DNA of 64,000 nt from NCBI RefSeq assembly GCF_001766835.1, contig NZ_LKEU01000029.1, forward strand, positions 1-64,000. Direction: 5' to 3'. Made by a program: the position numbers and the translations under genes. Of this stretch, positions 34,371 to 41,502 are shown in pieces. Under the pieces are notes generated by a model that ran no database searches, was not told the DNA's origin, and worked only from the letters and a program-made list of their open reading frames with translations. How positions within the stretch are numbered: position 1 is the stretch's first letter; each line of letters opens with the position of its first letter. The stretch is from Acetobacterium wieringae. GTDB lineage: Bacteria; Bacillota; Clostridia; Eubacteriales; Eubacteriaceae.

Positions 34371-34793
34371 TTACGCCTGCTTGTTTTTGACCAGGTCATT
34401 GAGTTGTGCGGCTTTTCGGTTGACATCGATTTTGGCATAGACATAAAAAGCGAGGGTGTGCAGAAGCAGCGAAAGCAGGGTCATGCCGGGAATCCAGGGG
34501 GCAATGAAATAAAACATGTCGGTAGAGAACAGCCATACAGCGGTTAAGCCGCCGACAATGTTCAAAACGGAAGTAATCAGAATATTGACGACCGGTTTTA
34601 AGGTCAGATAGTTCCACAAACCGCTGTAAACAACACCAAACAGTAGGGCGCAAATGGCAGCAATGCCGATTAAATTCCACAGATAATTCAAAGCGACGGT
34701 TTGGCCGTTGAAGAAGATCGTCAACAGCAGGGTGACCCACACCAGGGTAACGGAAAATACCTGGAAGAACGATTGACTTAAATTTTTGATCAT
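34371..34793 (-). CDS. DUF3021 membrane protein
   Basis: A 140-residue protein with four transmembrane helices (about 10-30, 38-60, 70-90, 98-118) and a charged C-terminal tail, fitting DUF3021. These proteins are encoded next to LytTR regulators and are thought to control them from the membrane. The start codon overlaps the LytTR stop by 4 bp, showing translational coupling. Confidence 0.85.
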   Translation of the reverse strand: MIKNLSQSFFQVFSVTLVWVTLLLTIFFNGQTVALNYLWNLIGIAAICALLFGVVYSGLWNYLTLKPVVNILITSVLNIVGGLTAVWLFSTDMFYFIAPWIPGMTLLSLLLHTLAFYVYAKIDVNRKAAQLNDLVKNKQA

Positions 34794-35236
34794 GATAGTG
34801 ACCTCCTGAAATTATTAATGTAATGACGGCTGATAAAATAGGTGGAACCGTCACTTAAGGTTAGTTCGATGCGGGCGTTTGTGGTGGGGACAAATTGTTT
34901 AACCGCTTTGCTGTTAATGATGGTTTGATTGTTGATCCGGATAAAGCCGTGGTTAATAAAATCCGCTTCGGCATACTTGAGCCGCTTGGGGTAGAGATAG
35001 ATCTCGCCGGTTGTCAGGCGCAAATTGCACATCCGTTCCTCGGATTCGACAATCAGGATGGTTCCAATCGGCACCTGGATATTCCGGCTGTTGCGTGGAT
35101 TAATGGCGGTGATGTTTTTTTCAGTCATCACAACAGCCCGTTCAAGTTGCTGCTTGATCAATGTGTCCTGAGGATGCGTCACAATCAGCGCCGTTTCTTT
35201 GGTGATGCTGGCATCCGTTTTAAATATCAGTTTCAT
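34790..35236 (-). CDS. LytTR-domain transcriptional regulator
   Basis: The 148-residue protein starts at ATG 35236 behind GGAGGG. The C-terminal LytTR DNA-binding domain (about 48-148) shows PIGTILIVESEERMCNLRLTTGE and ends SRHYINNFRRSL. There is no receiver domain, so it is the LytTR/DUF3021 type in which a membrane partner controls activity. A 15-bp palindrome TGCAC-N5-GTGCA lies 66-80 bp upstream of its ATG. The target may be its own operon or the flanking genes; that is inference. Confidence 0.9.
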   Translation of the reverse strand: MKLIFKTDASITKETALIVTHPQDTLIKQQLERAVVMTEKNITAINPRNSRNIQVPIGTILIVESEERMCNLRLTTGEIYLYPKRLKYAEADFINHGFIRINNQTIINSKAVKQFVPTTNARIELTLSDGSTYFISRHYINNFRRSLS

Positions 35237-35603
35237 GCGTTTCCCTCCTACACGCTTTATACTAAAGCATTTATTTGCCAAAAACCAGTTTTTTTCGTTT
35301 TGTTGCACAATCGGTGCACTTTCCTGCAAAAGCTCTGGTTTTAGCTGCCAGAAGCCGAGCTGGCAGCCAACAAGGCATTGTAATTAAAACAAGGGGAACG
35401 TTTTGATTGTCTGAAACAAAGAAATCAGAATGCTCTTAATGAGACAATTTCTTAACAGGTGACAAGTACAGCCTCCAGAAAAATTAATAATCGAAGTAAA
35501 ATAATTTAAATTCCTGTTTATTCCTGGCAATAATGCTCATATAATAAGCAATTGATTAAATTTATTTGATAGGAAAGATCGCAACCTGATGGGAGACTGG
35601 TTT
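35237..35603. other. Regulatory intergenic region between the LytTR gene and the small gene at 35604
   Basis: The 367-bp stretch has no gene. It holds the 15-bp palindrome TGCACAATCGGTGCA (35303-35317) on the LytTR side. A GC-rich hairpin GCTGCCAG/CTGGCAGC (35344-35367) without a T-run lies near the middle. The copy-2 promoter (35514-35552), listed separately, faces the downstream gene. Confidence 0.6.
35514..35552 (+). promoter_or_regulatory. Promoter element shared with the one at 33441 (copy 2)
   Basis: TTTATT (35517-35522), 17 bp, and TATAAT (35540-35545), with GCTCAT-ATA-ATAAGC (35535-35549) around the -10 box. It is a near copy of the promoter of the SagB-type gene 2 kb upstream and lies about 50 bp before the gene at 35604. 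Confidence 0.7.
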
Positions 35604-35936
35604 ATGAATATAACGTTGAAAGAATTGATTACATCTTTTACTAAATCAATTGATCTGTACAATTATCTGCTTAAGAACCATCACCGCCGAACGGCCATTG
35701 CCGCTTTTCATATTGGCGTTGAGATGGGGTTATCAGCGGACCGGATTATTCAGATCCTCCAGGATGAATTTCTAACGAAGCATGGGGAACCGGTGTATCA
35801 AGTGATTCTGAATCACTTGGATGAGCTTGAAACGATCTGCAAAGCATCGGTTCAAGATGGGATTGCCCGTTTCCATTGTTATCAAAACTTAGCGGATACA
35901 CAGGAACAACTCATAAAAGAAAGGGTAAATCGATGA
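35604..35936 (+). CDS. Small helical protein of unknown function
   Basis: The 110-residue, mostly helical protein (ELITSFTKSIDLYNYLLKNH, then a C-terminal helix LADTQEQLIKERV) starts at ATG 35604 behind GGGAG; an upstream in-frame start at 35589 has no site. I recognise no domain, signal peptide or membrane segment. It shares its promoter element with the SagB-type gene, which suggests co-regulation. Confidence 0.65.
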   Translation: MNITLKELITSFTKSIDLYNYLLKNHHRRTAIAAFHIGVEMGLSADRIIQILQDEFLTKHGEPVYQVILNHLDELETICKASVQDGIARFHCYQNLADTQEQLIKERVNR

Positions 35937-36096
35937 AGTAAGAAACTAGATCCAGCTTAAAATTTTCTGATAAGATGATAGTTATCAGCAAACCAATTTT
36001 AAAAGCACCGATAAAAACATCGGCGTATCATCGCCACCGATTGAATAATCAGCGCAGTTGAACGTCCGAAAAATATCCTTTAAAACATATTGCGGT

Positions 36097-36582
36097 TTAG
36101 GATGTAATAATATCCCCATAAACAGCCGCTGCCGCAGTGCAGAAATCATCGGGGCGCAACTGAATCTGCAATCCGATTTTTCCACCGCTGATGTAGATGG
36201 TGTCCAGCTCTTTGGCGGTGTCGTTAATGACGGTTTTAAACTGTTTTTTCATGCCAATGGCGGTACAGCCACCCCGGACATAGCCGGTGATCGCAGTCAG
36301 GTCTTTTAAATGAATCATTGCCACCGCTTTTTCGCCAACCGCTTTGGCGGCTTTCTTCATATCCAGCTCCTTATCGATGGGGATCACAAAAACAAAATAA
36401 TTCTTGCTCTTTCCTTCCGTCACCAGGGTCTTATAGACCTGTTCATAAGGCAGCTTCAGCAGATCGGCAGTCTGCAAGCCGTCGACAAATTCATGGCATT
36501 CATAACTTTGGTGGGTATAGTCAATTTTTAATTTATCCAAAATGCGCATGGCATTGGTTTTCACTTCTTTTTGTTTTGCCAT
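36097..36582 (-). CDS. ybaK: Cys-tRNA(Pro)/Cys-tRNA(Cys) deacylase YbaK/EbsC family
   Basis: The 161-residue YbaK-type protein opens TNAMRILDKLKIDYTHQSYE and contains VYKTLVTEGK, KAVGEKAVAMI and the conserved GYVRGGCTAIGMKK. These enzymes hydrolyse cysteine misloaded on tRNA-Pro. It starts behind AAGGAGAAAAA. It is a single gene between two plus-strand units. Confidence 0.93.
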   Translation of the reverse strand: MAKQKEVKTNAMRILDKLKIDYTHQSYECHEFVDGLQTADLLKLPYEQVYKTLVTEGKSKNYFVFVIPIDKELDMKKAAKAVGEKAVAMIHLKDLTAITGYVRGGCTAIGMKKQFKTVINDTAKELDTIYISGGKIGLQIQLRPDDFCTAAAAVYGDIITS

Positions 36583-36738
36583 TGGTGTTTTTTCTCCTTG
36601 GTAAAGCTTTTTTATCTGTTTATTTTATCAGAAAATGATCGTTAGTGCTTCTTTTTTTGCAACGTTCAATGATGAATGAAAGGTCGCATTTGGGGTAGAA
36701 AGCCATTGTAACAATGCGCAAATAAATGGAGGGGTATC

Positions 36739-37770
36739 ATGGGAAGAAGTGGCGGTTCAGGCGGCCGCAGCAGTGGCGGTTCAGGTGGCGGGAGCCGCAG
36801 TAGCGGTGGTCGCAGCGGTGGCATCGGGAGCAGTCACCGCAGTGGTGGCGGTGGTTCCTGGGGGTCATTTGGCAGTTCCGGGGGCAGTTCGGGGAGTAGA
36901 TTGTTTGGCAGTGGCACCAGAATGAGTTCAGGGGGTACTCCCGGGGGTGGCAATCACGACGGCGGCAGCGGCGGACCGGTGGGCTGTGGCTGCGGTTTTA
37001 TCATTATTCTACTGATTGTGCTGATTCTGGTGCTGATTATCGGGGCTTTCGTGGCATCCGTCATAACAGGTCCCGCAGAAGTCACTAAATCAACCATCAA
37101 TCGGCAGCCACTGCCAGCGGGTTCGGTCAACGAAACGGAATATTATCGCGACGAATTGGGATGGATTAAAAATCAGACAAAAATGGAGGAAGGGCTAAAA
37201 TACTTTTATCAGAAAACCGGGGTACAACCGTATGTGGTGATAATTGATAACATCAATGGTTCGTATCACCCCACCGAAAGTGAGTTGGACAGTTATGCAA
37301 ATGCTCTTTATGATCAGTTGTTTACGGATGAAGCCCATCTGCTCTTTGTATTTTATGAGTATAATGATTTTTACATGGATCGTTATGTGGCCGGTACTCA
37401 GGCCAAAACAGTTATCGATCGGGAGGCGGCTGATATCTTGCTGGATTACATTGACCGCAATTATTACGACAGCAATCTCACTGACGAGGAGTTCTTCAGT
37501 AACGCCTTCCGAGATGCGGCTGACCGGATCATGACCGTTACCAGGTCACCATGGATCGCAGCCATGACGACCATTGGAATTGTATTTGCAGTGGTAATAT
37601 TAGCCATTCTGTTATTCGTCTGGTGGCGCCATGCCAAAAAGCAGAAGAATCTCGAGGATAAGCGTACCGCCGAAATACTGAGTACCCCGCTGGAAAAATT
37701 TGACGATGTGGAAATTGAAGATTTGGCGAAGAAATATCAGGATAATCCGTCCGATCAGGATAAAAACTGA
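36739..37770 (+). CDS. TPM-domain membrane protein with Gly/Ser-rich N-terminus
   Basis: The 343-residue protein begins with about 85 residues almost entirely of Gly, Ser and Arg (repeats such as GGSGGRSSGGSGGG), then CGCGF and a transmembrane helix (about 90-115). A TPM-like domain follows (about 140-265, with QKTGVQPYVVIIDN and LLFVFYEYND), then a second helix (about 270-295) and a charged tail with FDDVEIEDLAKKY. TPM proteins with low-complexity tails are associated with photosystem turnover in plants and with membrane stress in bacteria. The adjacent PspA-like gene, 25 bp downstream, supports an envelope-stress role. The Gly/Ser tail would be outside or inside depending on topology, which I cannot decide. 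Confidence 0.82.
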   Translation: MGRSGGSGGRSSGGSGGGSRSSGGRSGGIGSSHRSGGGGSWGSFGSSGGSSGSRLFGSGTRMSSGGTPGGGNHDGGSGGPVGCGCGFIIILLIVLILVLIIGAFVASVITGPAEVTKSTINRQPLPAGSVNETEYYRDELGWIKNQTKMEEGLKYFYQKTGVQPYVVIIDNINGSYHPTESELDSYANALYDQLFTDEAHLLFVFYEYNDFYMDRYVAGTQAKTVIDREAADILLDYIDRNYYDSNLTDEEFFSNAFRDAADRIMTVTRSPWIAAMTTIGIVFAVVILAILLFVWWRHAKKQKNLEDKRTAEILSTPLEKFDDVEIEDLAKKYQDNPSDQDKN

Positions 37771-37795
37771 TTAGAAAATTCAAAGGAGGAAAAAA

Positions 37796-38473
37796 ATGGC
37801 AATTTTAGAACGATTCGGTGATATTATCCGGGCCAACATTAACGATCTTCTGGATCAGATGGAAGATCCGGCGAAGATGATTGATCAGTATTTAATTGAT
37901 CTGCTCGAGGATTTGGCCGAAGTGAAGCGAAGTACTGCTGAAGTAATGGGCGAAGAAACCCGTACGAAACGGTTGCTCGACAATAACAAGGCTGAGGTGG
38001 AAAAGTATGCCGAGTTGGCCAAAAAAGCGCTGGTGGCTGGGAACGAGGGCGATGCCCGGATCTTTCTCGCAAAAAAACAGGAACTGAAAAACCGTGATGC
38101 TGAACTGCTGGATATCTATGCCGCAGCTCATGAAAATGCCATGAAGATGCGACAGATGCATGATAAACTGGCTTCCGATATCCAAACCCTGCAGGCCCGT
38201 CGAACCATGATCAAGTCCAAGGTGTCGATTGCCAAAACCCAGGAAATCATCAATCAAGCCAGCAGCTCAGCCAATCAAACCGAGGATGCCATGGATGCCT
38301 TTACCCGAATGGAAGAAAAGGCCGACCGGATGCTGGATGAGGCCAATGCCATGGCCGAACTGAACATTGAACCGATTGACCCCGCCGAAGCGCTGGAAGA
38401 AAAGTATGGTAACGGCGGAAATGCGTCGGTGGATGAGGAATTAGCTAAACTCAAACAAGAGTTGGGGTTGTAG
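37796..38473 (+). CDS. pspA: PspA/IM30-family protein
   Basis: The 225-residue coiled-coil protein opens LERFGDIIRANINDLLDQMEDPAKMIDQYL, the PspA amphipathic helix and first helix, and remains helical through SKVSIAKTQEIINQA. PspA proteins are ESCRT-III-like and stabilise damaged membranes. It follows the TPM gene behind AAAGGAGG and ends before a strong terminator, so the two form an operon. Confidence 0.93.
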   Translation: MAILERFGDIIRANINDLLDQMEDPAKMIDQYLIDLLEDLAEVKRSTAEVMGEETRTKRLLDNNKAEVEKYAELAKKALVAGNEGDARIFLAKKQELKNRDAELLDIYAAAHENAMKMRQMHDKLASDIQTLQARRTMIKSKVSIAKTQEIINQASSSANQTEDAMDAFTRMEEKADRMLDEANAMAELNIEPIDPAEALEEKYGNGGNASVDEELAKLKQELGL

Positions 38474-38486
38474 CAAAAAAAGTAAA

Positions 38487-38528
38487 AAGGTCAGACGCGA
38501 ATGATCATCATTCGCGTCTGGCTTTTTT
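38487..38528. terminator. Terminator between pspA and feoB
   Basis: CAGACGCGAATGAT (38492-38505) and its perfect complement (38507-38520) form a hairpin flanked by A- and T-runs, suited to both convergent operons. Confidence 0.93.
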
Positions 38529-38538
38529 AGGATAAAGG

Positions 38539-40680
38539 TTAGATTTCTTTGACCGGTATCAATTGTTTTTGTTTTGTTTTGCTGACTGGTTTTCTAAAGA
38601 GCAGATAGAGTAGGGCAGCAATCATTAGGATCGCAGCAGCGGTTCCGATACCAAAACCACCACCAGTGAAAAACAGTCCCAATTGATAAATGATCAGGGC
38701 GATGGTATAGGCAAATGCGGTCTGATAACCCACCGCAATCAGTGTCCATTTGGCACTGCCCATTTCCCGGTGAATCGCGCCGATGGCAGCAAAGCAGGGG
38801 GCACAGAGCAGATTAAAAACCAAAAACGAGAAGGCTGCCATCTGGGTAAAGGCCATTTGCAGCTGGGGCCACAGTTCGGCACCATCTTCGGCCACTTCGG
38901 CAAAACCAAAGAGGACGCCAAAGGTACTGACTACTGTTTCTTTGGCAATCAGACCAGTTATGGTGGCAACAGTCGCTTCCCAAGTACCAAAACCGAGGGG
39001 AATAAAGACCGGCGCAATGATCATGCCAAGGGCGGCCAAAATCGATTCGTTGGTGTCGACCATTTCCAGGGCAAAGTTAAAGCTTGACAAAAACCAGATG
39101 GTGATACTGGCCACAAAAATAACGGTACCGGCTTTTTTGATAAAGGATTTACCCCGTTCCCACATGTGGATCAGAACCCCTTTAGCACCGGGGACATGAT
39201 ATGCGGGCAGTTCCATAATAAAGGGGGCCGGATCACCGGAAAAGCCCCGGGTTTTCTTTAAAATGATACCGGAAACAATGATAGCTGCTACCCCGATGAA
39301 GTAGGCCGACGGTGCAACCCAGACCGATCCGGGGAATAAGGCACCGGCAATCAGGGCGATCACGGGCAGCTTGGCCGAGCAGGGAATAAAGGAGGTCGTC
39401 ATGATTGTCATCTTGCGGTCCCGCTCATTTTCAATGGTTCGGGAGGCCATAATTCCGGGAACGCTACAGCCGGTTCCAATCAGCAATGGTATGAATGACT
39501 TGCCGGACAGACCGAATTTTCGAAAGACCCGATCCATGATAAAAGCAACCCGGGCCATGTAACCGCAATCCTCAAGAATGGCAAGGAAGAGAAACAGGAC
39601 AAACATCTGGGGGACAAAACCGAGAACCGCACCAACACCACCGATGATGCCATCAAGAATCAGTGAATTCAGCCATTCAGCGGTACCCCAGGAAACAAGA
39701 AGTGCCTCTACAGCCGGGGGAATAATTTCGCCAAAGAGCACGTCATTGGTCCAGTCGGTTACCCAGGCACCTACCGTGGTAACGGAGACAAAGTACATTA
39801 AGAACATAATAGCGGCAAAAATAGGTAAGGCCAGAAAGCGATTGGTTACAATCCGATCGATTTTGTCCGAGGGGGTCATGCCGGTGCTGGCTTTCTTTTT
39901 GATTGTATCCGAAACGATGCGACCGATGGTCTGATAGCGTTCTGAGGTAACGATACTTTCGCTGTCATCATCCATGGCTTCTTCACAAGATACGGTAAGT
40001 GCCGTAATTTCAGCCATTACCGTATCTGAAAGGTTAAGCTGTTCGATGGCTTTTTCATCACGCTCAAAAAGTTTGATGGCATAAAAATCCGGATGTTCGG
40101 TGGTGCTTTTGGTTTTAATGATGGATTCAATTTGACCTAAGGTTTTGGTGATGTCAGTTGAAAAAATCGGCAGTGGTTTTGATTTCTGTCTGCTTTTGCC
40201 AAGGGTAATGGCTTTCTCGGCCAGTTCAGCACATCCTTCGCTCTTAACAGCAGAGGTTTCCATTACTTCACAACCCAGCCGCTTGGCAAGCGCTTTGATA
40301 TTGATGAGATCACCACGCTTTTTGACAATGTCGGTCATATTCAGGGCCAGAATCATCGGAATACCAGTTTCCAGCAACTGGGTTGTCAGATAGAGGTTTC
40401 TTTCAATATTACTGCTATCGACGATATTAATCATGACGTCGGGTTTTTCGTTCAGTAAATAATTTCTGGAGACCACTTCTTCCAGAGTATAGGGGGACAG
40501 CGAATAAATACCAGGCAAATCGATGATTTCGACATCGTTGTGGCCTTTTAATTTGCCGGATTTCTTTTCAACCGTGACCCCCGGCCAGTTGCCCACATAC
40601 TGGGAACTGCCGGTGAGCGCATTGAACATGGTTGTTTTACCACAGTTGGGATTTCCAACGAGTGCAATTTTTAAGTTCAT
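38539..40680 (-). CDS. feoB: Ferrous iron transporter FeoB
   Basis: The 713-residue protein starts at ATG 40680 behind GAGGAG. The N-terminal G domain has GNPNCGKTTMFN, LPGIYSL, and NMTD as guanine-specificity motif, followed by a helical spacer. The membrane domain (from about residue 280) has two gate repeats containing GTGCSVPGIMASR and LLCAPCFAAIGAI. It takes up Fe(II) across the cytoplasmic membrane. Two FeoA-type genes precede it on the same strand. Confidence 0.97.
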   Translation of the reverse strand: MNLKIALVGNPNCGKTTMFNALTGSSQYVGNWPGVTVEKKSGKLKGHNDVEIIDLPGIYSLSPYTLEEVVSRNYLLNEKPDVMINIVDSSNIERNLYLTTQLLETGIPMILALNMTDIVKKRGDLINIKALAKRLGCEVMETSAVKSEGCAELAEKAITLGKSRQKSKPLPIFSTDITKTLGQIESIIKTKSTTEHPDFYAIKLFERDEKAIEQLNLSDTVMAEITALTVSCEEAMDDDSESIVTSERYQTIGRIVSDTIKKKASTGMTPSDKIDRIVTNRFLALPIFAAIMFLMYFVSVTTVGAWVTDWTNDVLFGEIIPPAVEALLVSWGTAEWLNSLILDGIIGGVGAVLGFVPQMFVLFLFLAILEDCGYMARVAFIMDRVFRKFGLSGKSFIPLLIGTGCSVPGIMASRTIENERDRKMTIMTTSFIPCSAKLPVIALIAGALFPGSVWVAPSAYFIGVAAIIVSGIILKKTRGFSGDPAPFIMELPAYHVPGAKGVLIHMWERGKSFIKKAGTVIFVASITIWFLSSFNFALEMVDTNESILAALGMIIAPVFIPLGFGTWEATVATITGLIAKETVVSTFGVLFGFAEVAEDGAELWPQLQMAFTQMAAFSFLVFNLLCAPCFAAIGAIHREMGSAKWTLIAVGYQTAFAYTIALIIYQLGLFFTGGGFGIGTAAAILMIAALLYLLFRKPVSKTKQKQLIPVKEI

Positions 40681-40702
40681 ATAAGTTCTCCTCGTTAATT
40701 TG

Positions 40703-40717
40703 ATAGCATTGACTAAC
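40703..40717 (-). promoter_or_regulatory. Metal-regulator-like site upstream of feoB
   Basis: ATAG-N6-CTAAC (40703-40717) matches the GTTAG-N6-CTAAC layout of two sites upstream of the feo operon. It lies 23 bp from the FeoB ATG. Confidence 0.45.
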
Positions 40718-40729
40718 ATTGTGTGCAAA

Positions 40730-40755
40730 AATTTAACAGCCATGGCTGTTAAATT
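40730..40755 (-). terminator. 26-bp perfect palindrome between feoA and feoB (possible attenuator)
   Basis: The stretch is a perfect palindrome with 13-bp arms (left arm AATTTAACAGCCA). On the minus strand it is followed by TTTTTGC, so it could act as a weak terminator between feoA and feoB or as an mRNA-processing hairpin. Confidence 0.6.
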
Positions 40756-40770
40756 CTTGCATTGTAATTG

Positions 40771-40992
40771 TTAAAAAACTTCGATCAATTCGGCATCGGC
40801 TTTACGAATGCTCAGTTCATAGCCCAGCACGGTGATTTCGATGGGGTCACCCAGGGGGGCAACCTTTCGGACAAAGACATCAACACCTTTGGTGATGCCC
40901 ATATCCATGATCCGGCGCCGAATGGGGCCGTCGCCATGGAGTTTTACAACTTTAGTGGATTCCCCACATTTTACAGCTTTGAGTGTTTTCAT
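40771..40992 (-). CDS. feoA: FeoA-family iron transport accessory protein (proximal to feoB)
   Basis: A 73-residue SH3-like protein with the FeoA pattern VVKLHGDGPIRRRIMDMGI, VRKVAPLGDPIEI and LGYELSIRKADAELIEV. The start is ATG 40992 behind AAGGAG; an upstream in-frame ATG is inside the previous gene. It supports FeoB activity in the family. Confidence 0.94.
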   Translation of the reverse strand: MKTLKAVKCGESTKVVKLHGDGPIRRRIMDMGITKGVDVFVRKVAPLGDPIEITVLGYELSIRKADAELIEVF

Positions 40993-41002
40993 GTTGATCT
41001 CC

Positions 41003-41212
41003 TTAAATGATAATGCGGTTGGCCATGTTCTTATCGATGGCAACCCGGGTATCTTTAATGTTTAAAATAATGTTGCCAGAAAGCTCAGATATGATTGTTA
41101 CATCAGCGCCTTCGACAAAACCAAGGCTCGCCAGAAATTGATGCGTAGTATCTTTACCGGTGATTTTTTTGATGTGATTTGTTTCTCCGGGTGTCGCCAT
41201 TGATAGTAACAT
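41003..41212 (-). CDS. Second FeoA-family protein (distal)
   Basis: A 69-residue FeoA-like protein (HQFLASLGFVEGADVTIISE, NIILNIKDTRVAIDKNMANRI). The start is ATG 41212 behind AGGAGG; the upstream ATG at 41236 is rejected because it overlaps the operator. It is the first gene of a feoA-feoA-feoB operon. The two FeoA proteins may form a heteromer. Confidence 0.92.
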   Translation of the reverse strand: MLLSMATPGETNHIKKITGKDTTHQFLASLGFVEGADVTIISELSGNIILNIKDTRVAIDKNMANRIII

Positions 41213-41227
41213 GGTTTTCCTCCTATT

Positions 41228-41285
41228 GGTTAGCAATAACTAACATAATAATTATTAAAATTGAGTTAGGAATTACTAACTCAAT
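41228..41285 (-). promoter_or_regulatory. Tandem operators upstream of the feo operon
   Basis: Two dyads share GTTAG-N6-CTAAC: 41229-41244 and 41265-41280. The second extends to perfect 10-bp arms, ATTGAGTTAG (41260-41269) with CTAACTCAAT (41276-41285). The repetition next to iron-uptake genes points to an iron-dependent repressor of the DtxR or Fur class; the spacing differs from the textbook DtxR box, so the family is uncertain. Confidence 0.7.
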
Positions 41286-41433
41286 GAGTAGAGTCTAACA
41301 TCTTCTGTTTTATTTGTCAATACTTTAAACAAATAAGTAGTGAAATATGGATAGAACGATTGGGACTTTGCAGGAATCGCGATTATTCCCTAGCAATCAA
41401 AGGGAAATAGTTAGTTAGAATTAATCTTTTTTA

Positions 41434-41442
41434 TGGTATAAT
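41434..41442 (+). promoter_or_regulatory. gshF promoter (extended -10)
   Basis: TGGTATAAT (41434-41442) is an extended -10 box about 60 bp before the gshF start. The -35 region (GTTAGA) is weak. Confidence 0.55.
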
Positions 41443-41452
41443 TAAAAAAATT

Positions 41453-41483
41453 TTGTACAGTTCACACCGATTTATCTGTACAA
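41453..41483 (+). repeat. Inverted repeat in the gshF 5' leader
   Basis: TTGTACAG (41453-41460) and CTGTACAA (41476-41483) are perfect 8-bp arms just downstream of the transcription start. They could form an operator or a leader hairpin near the ribosome site. Confidence 0.55.
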
Positions 41484-41502
41484 CAACGGAAAGGCTATGC
41501 GC

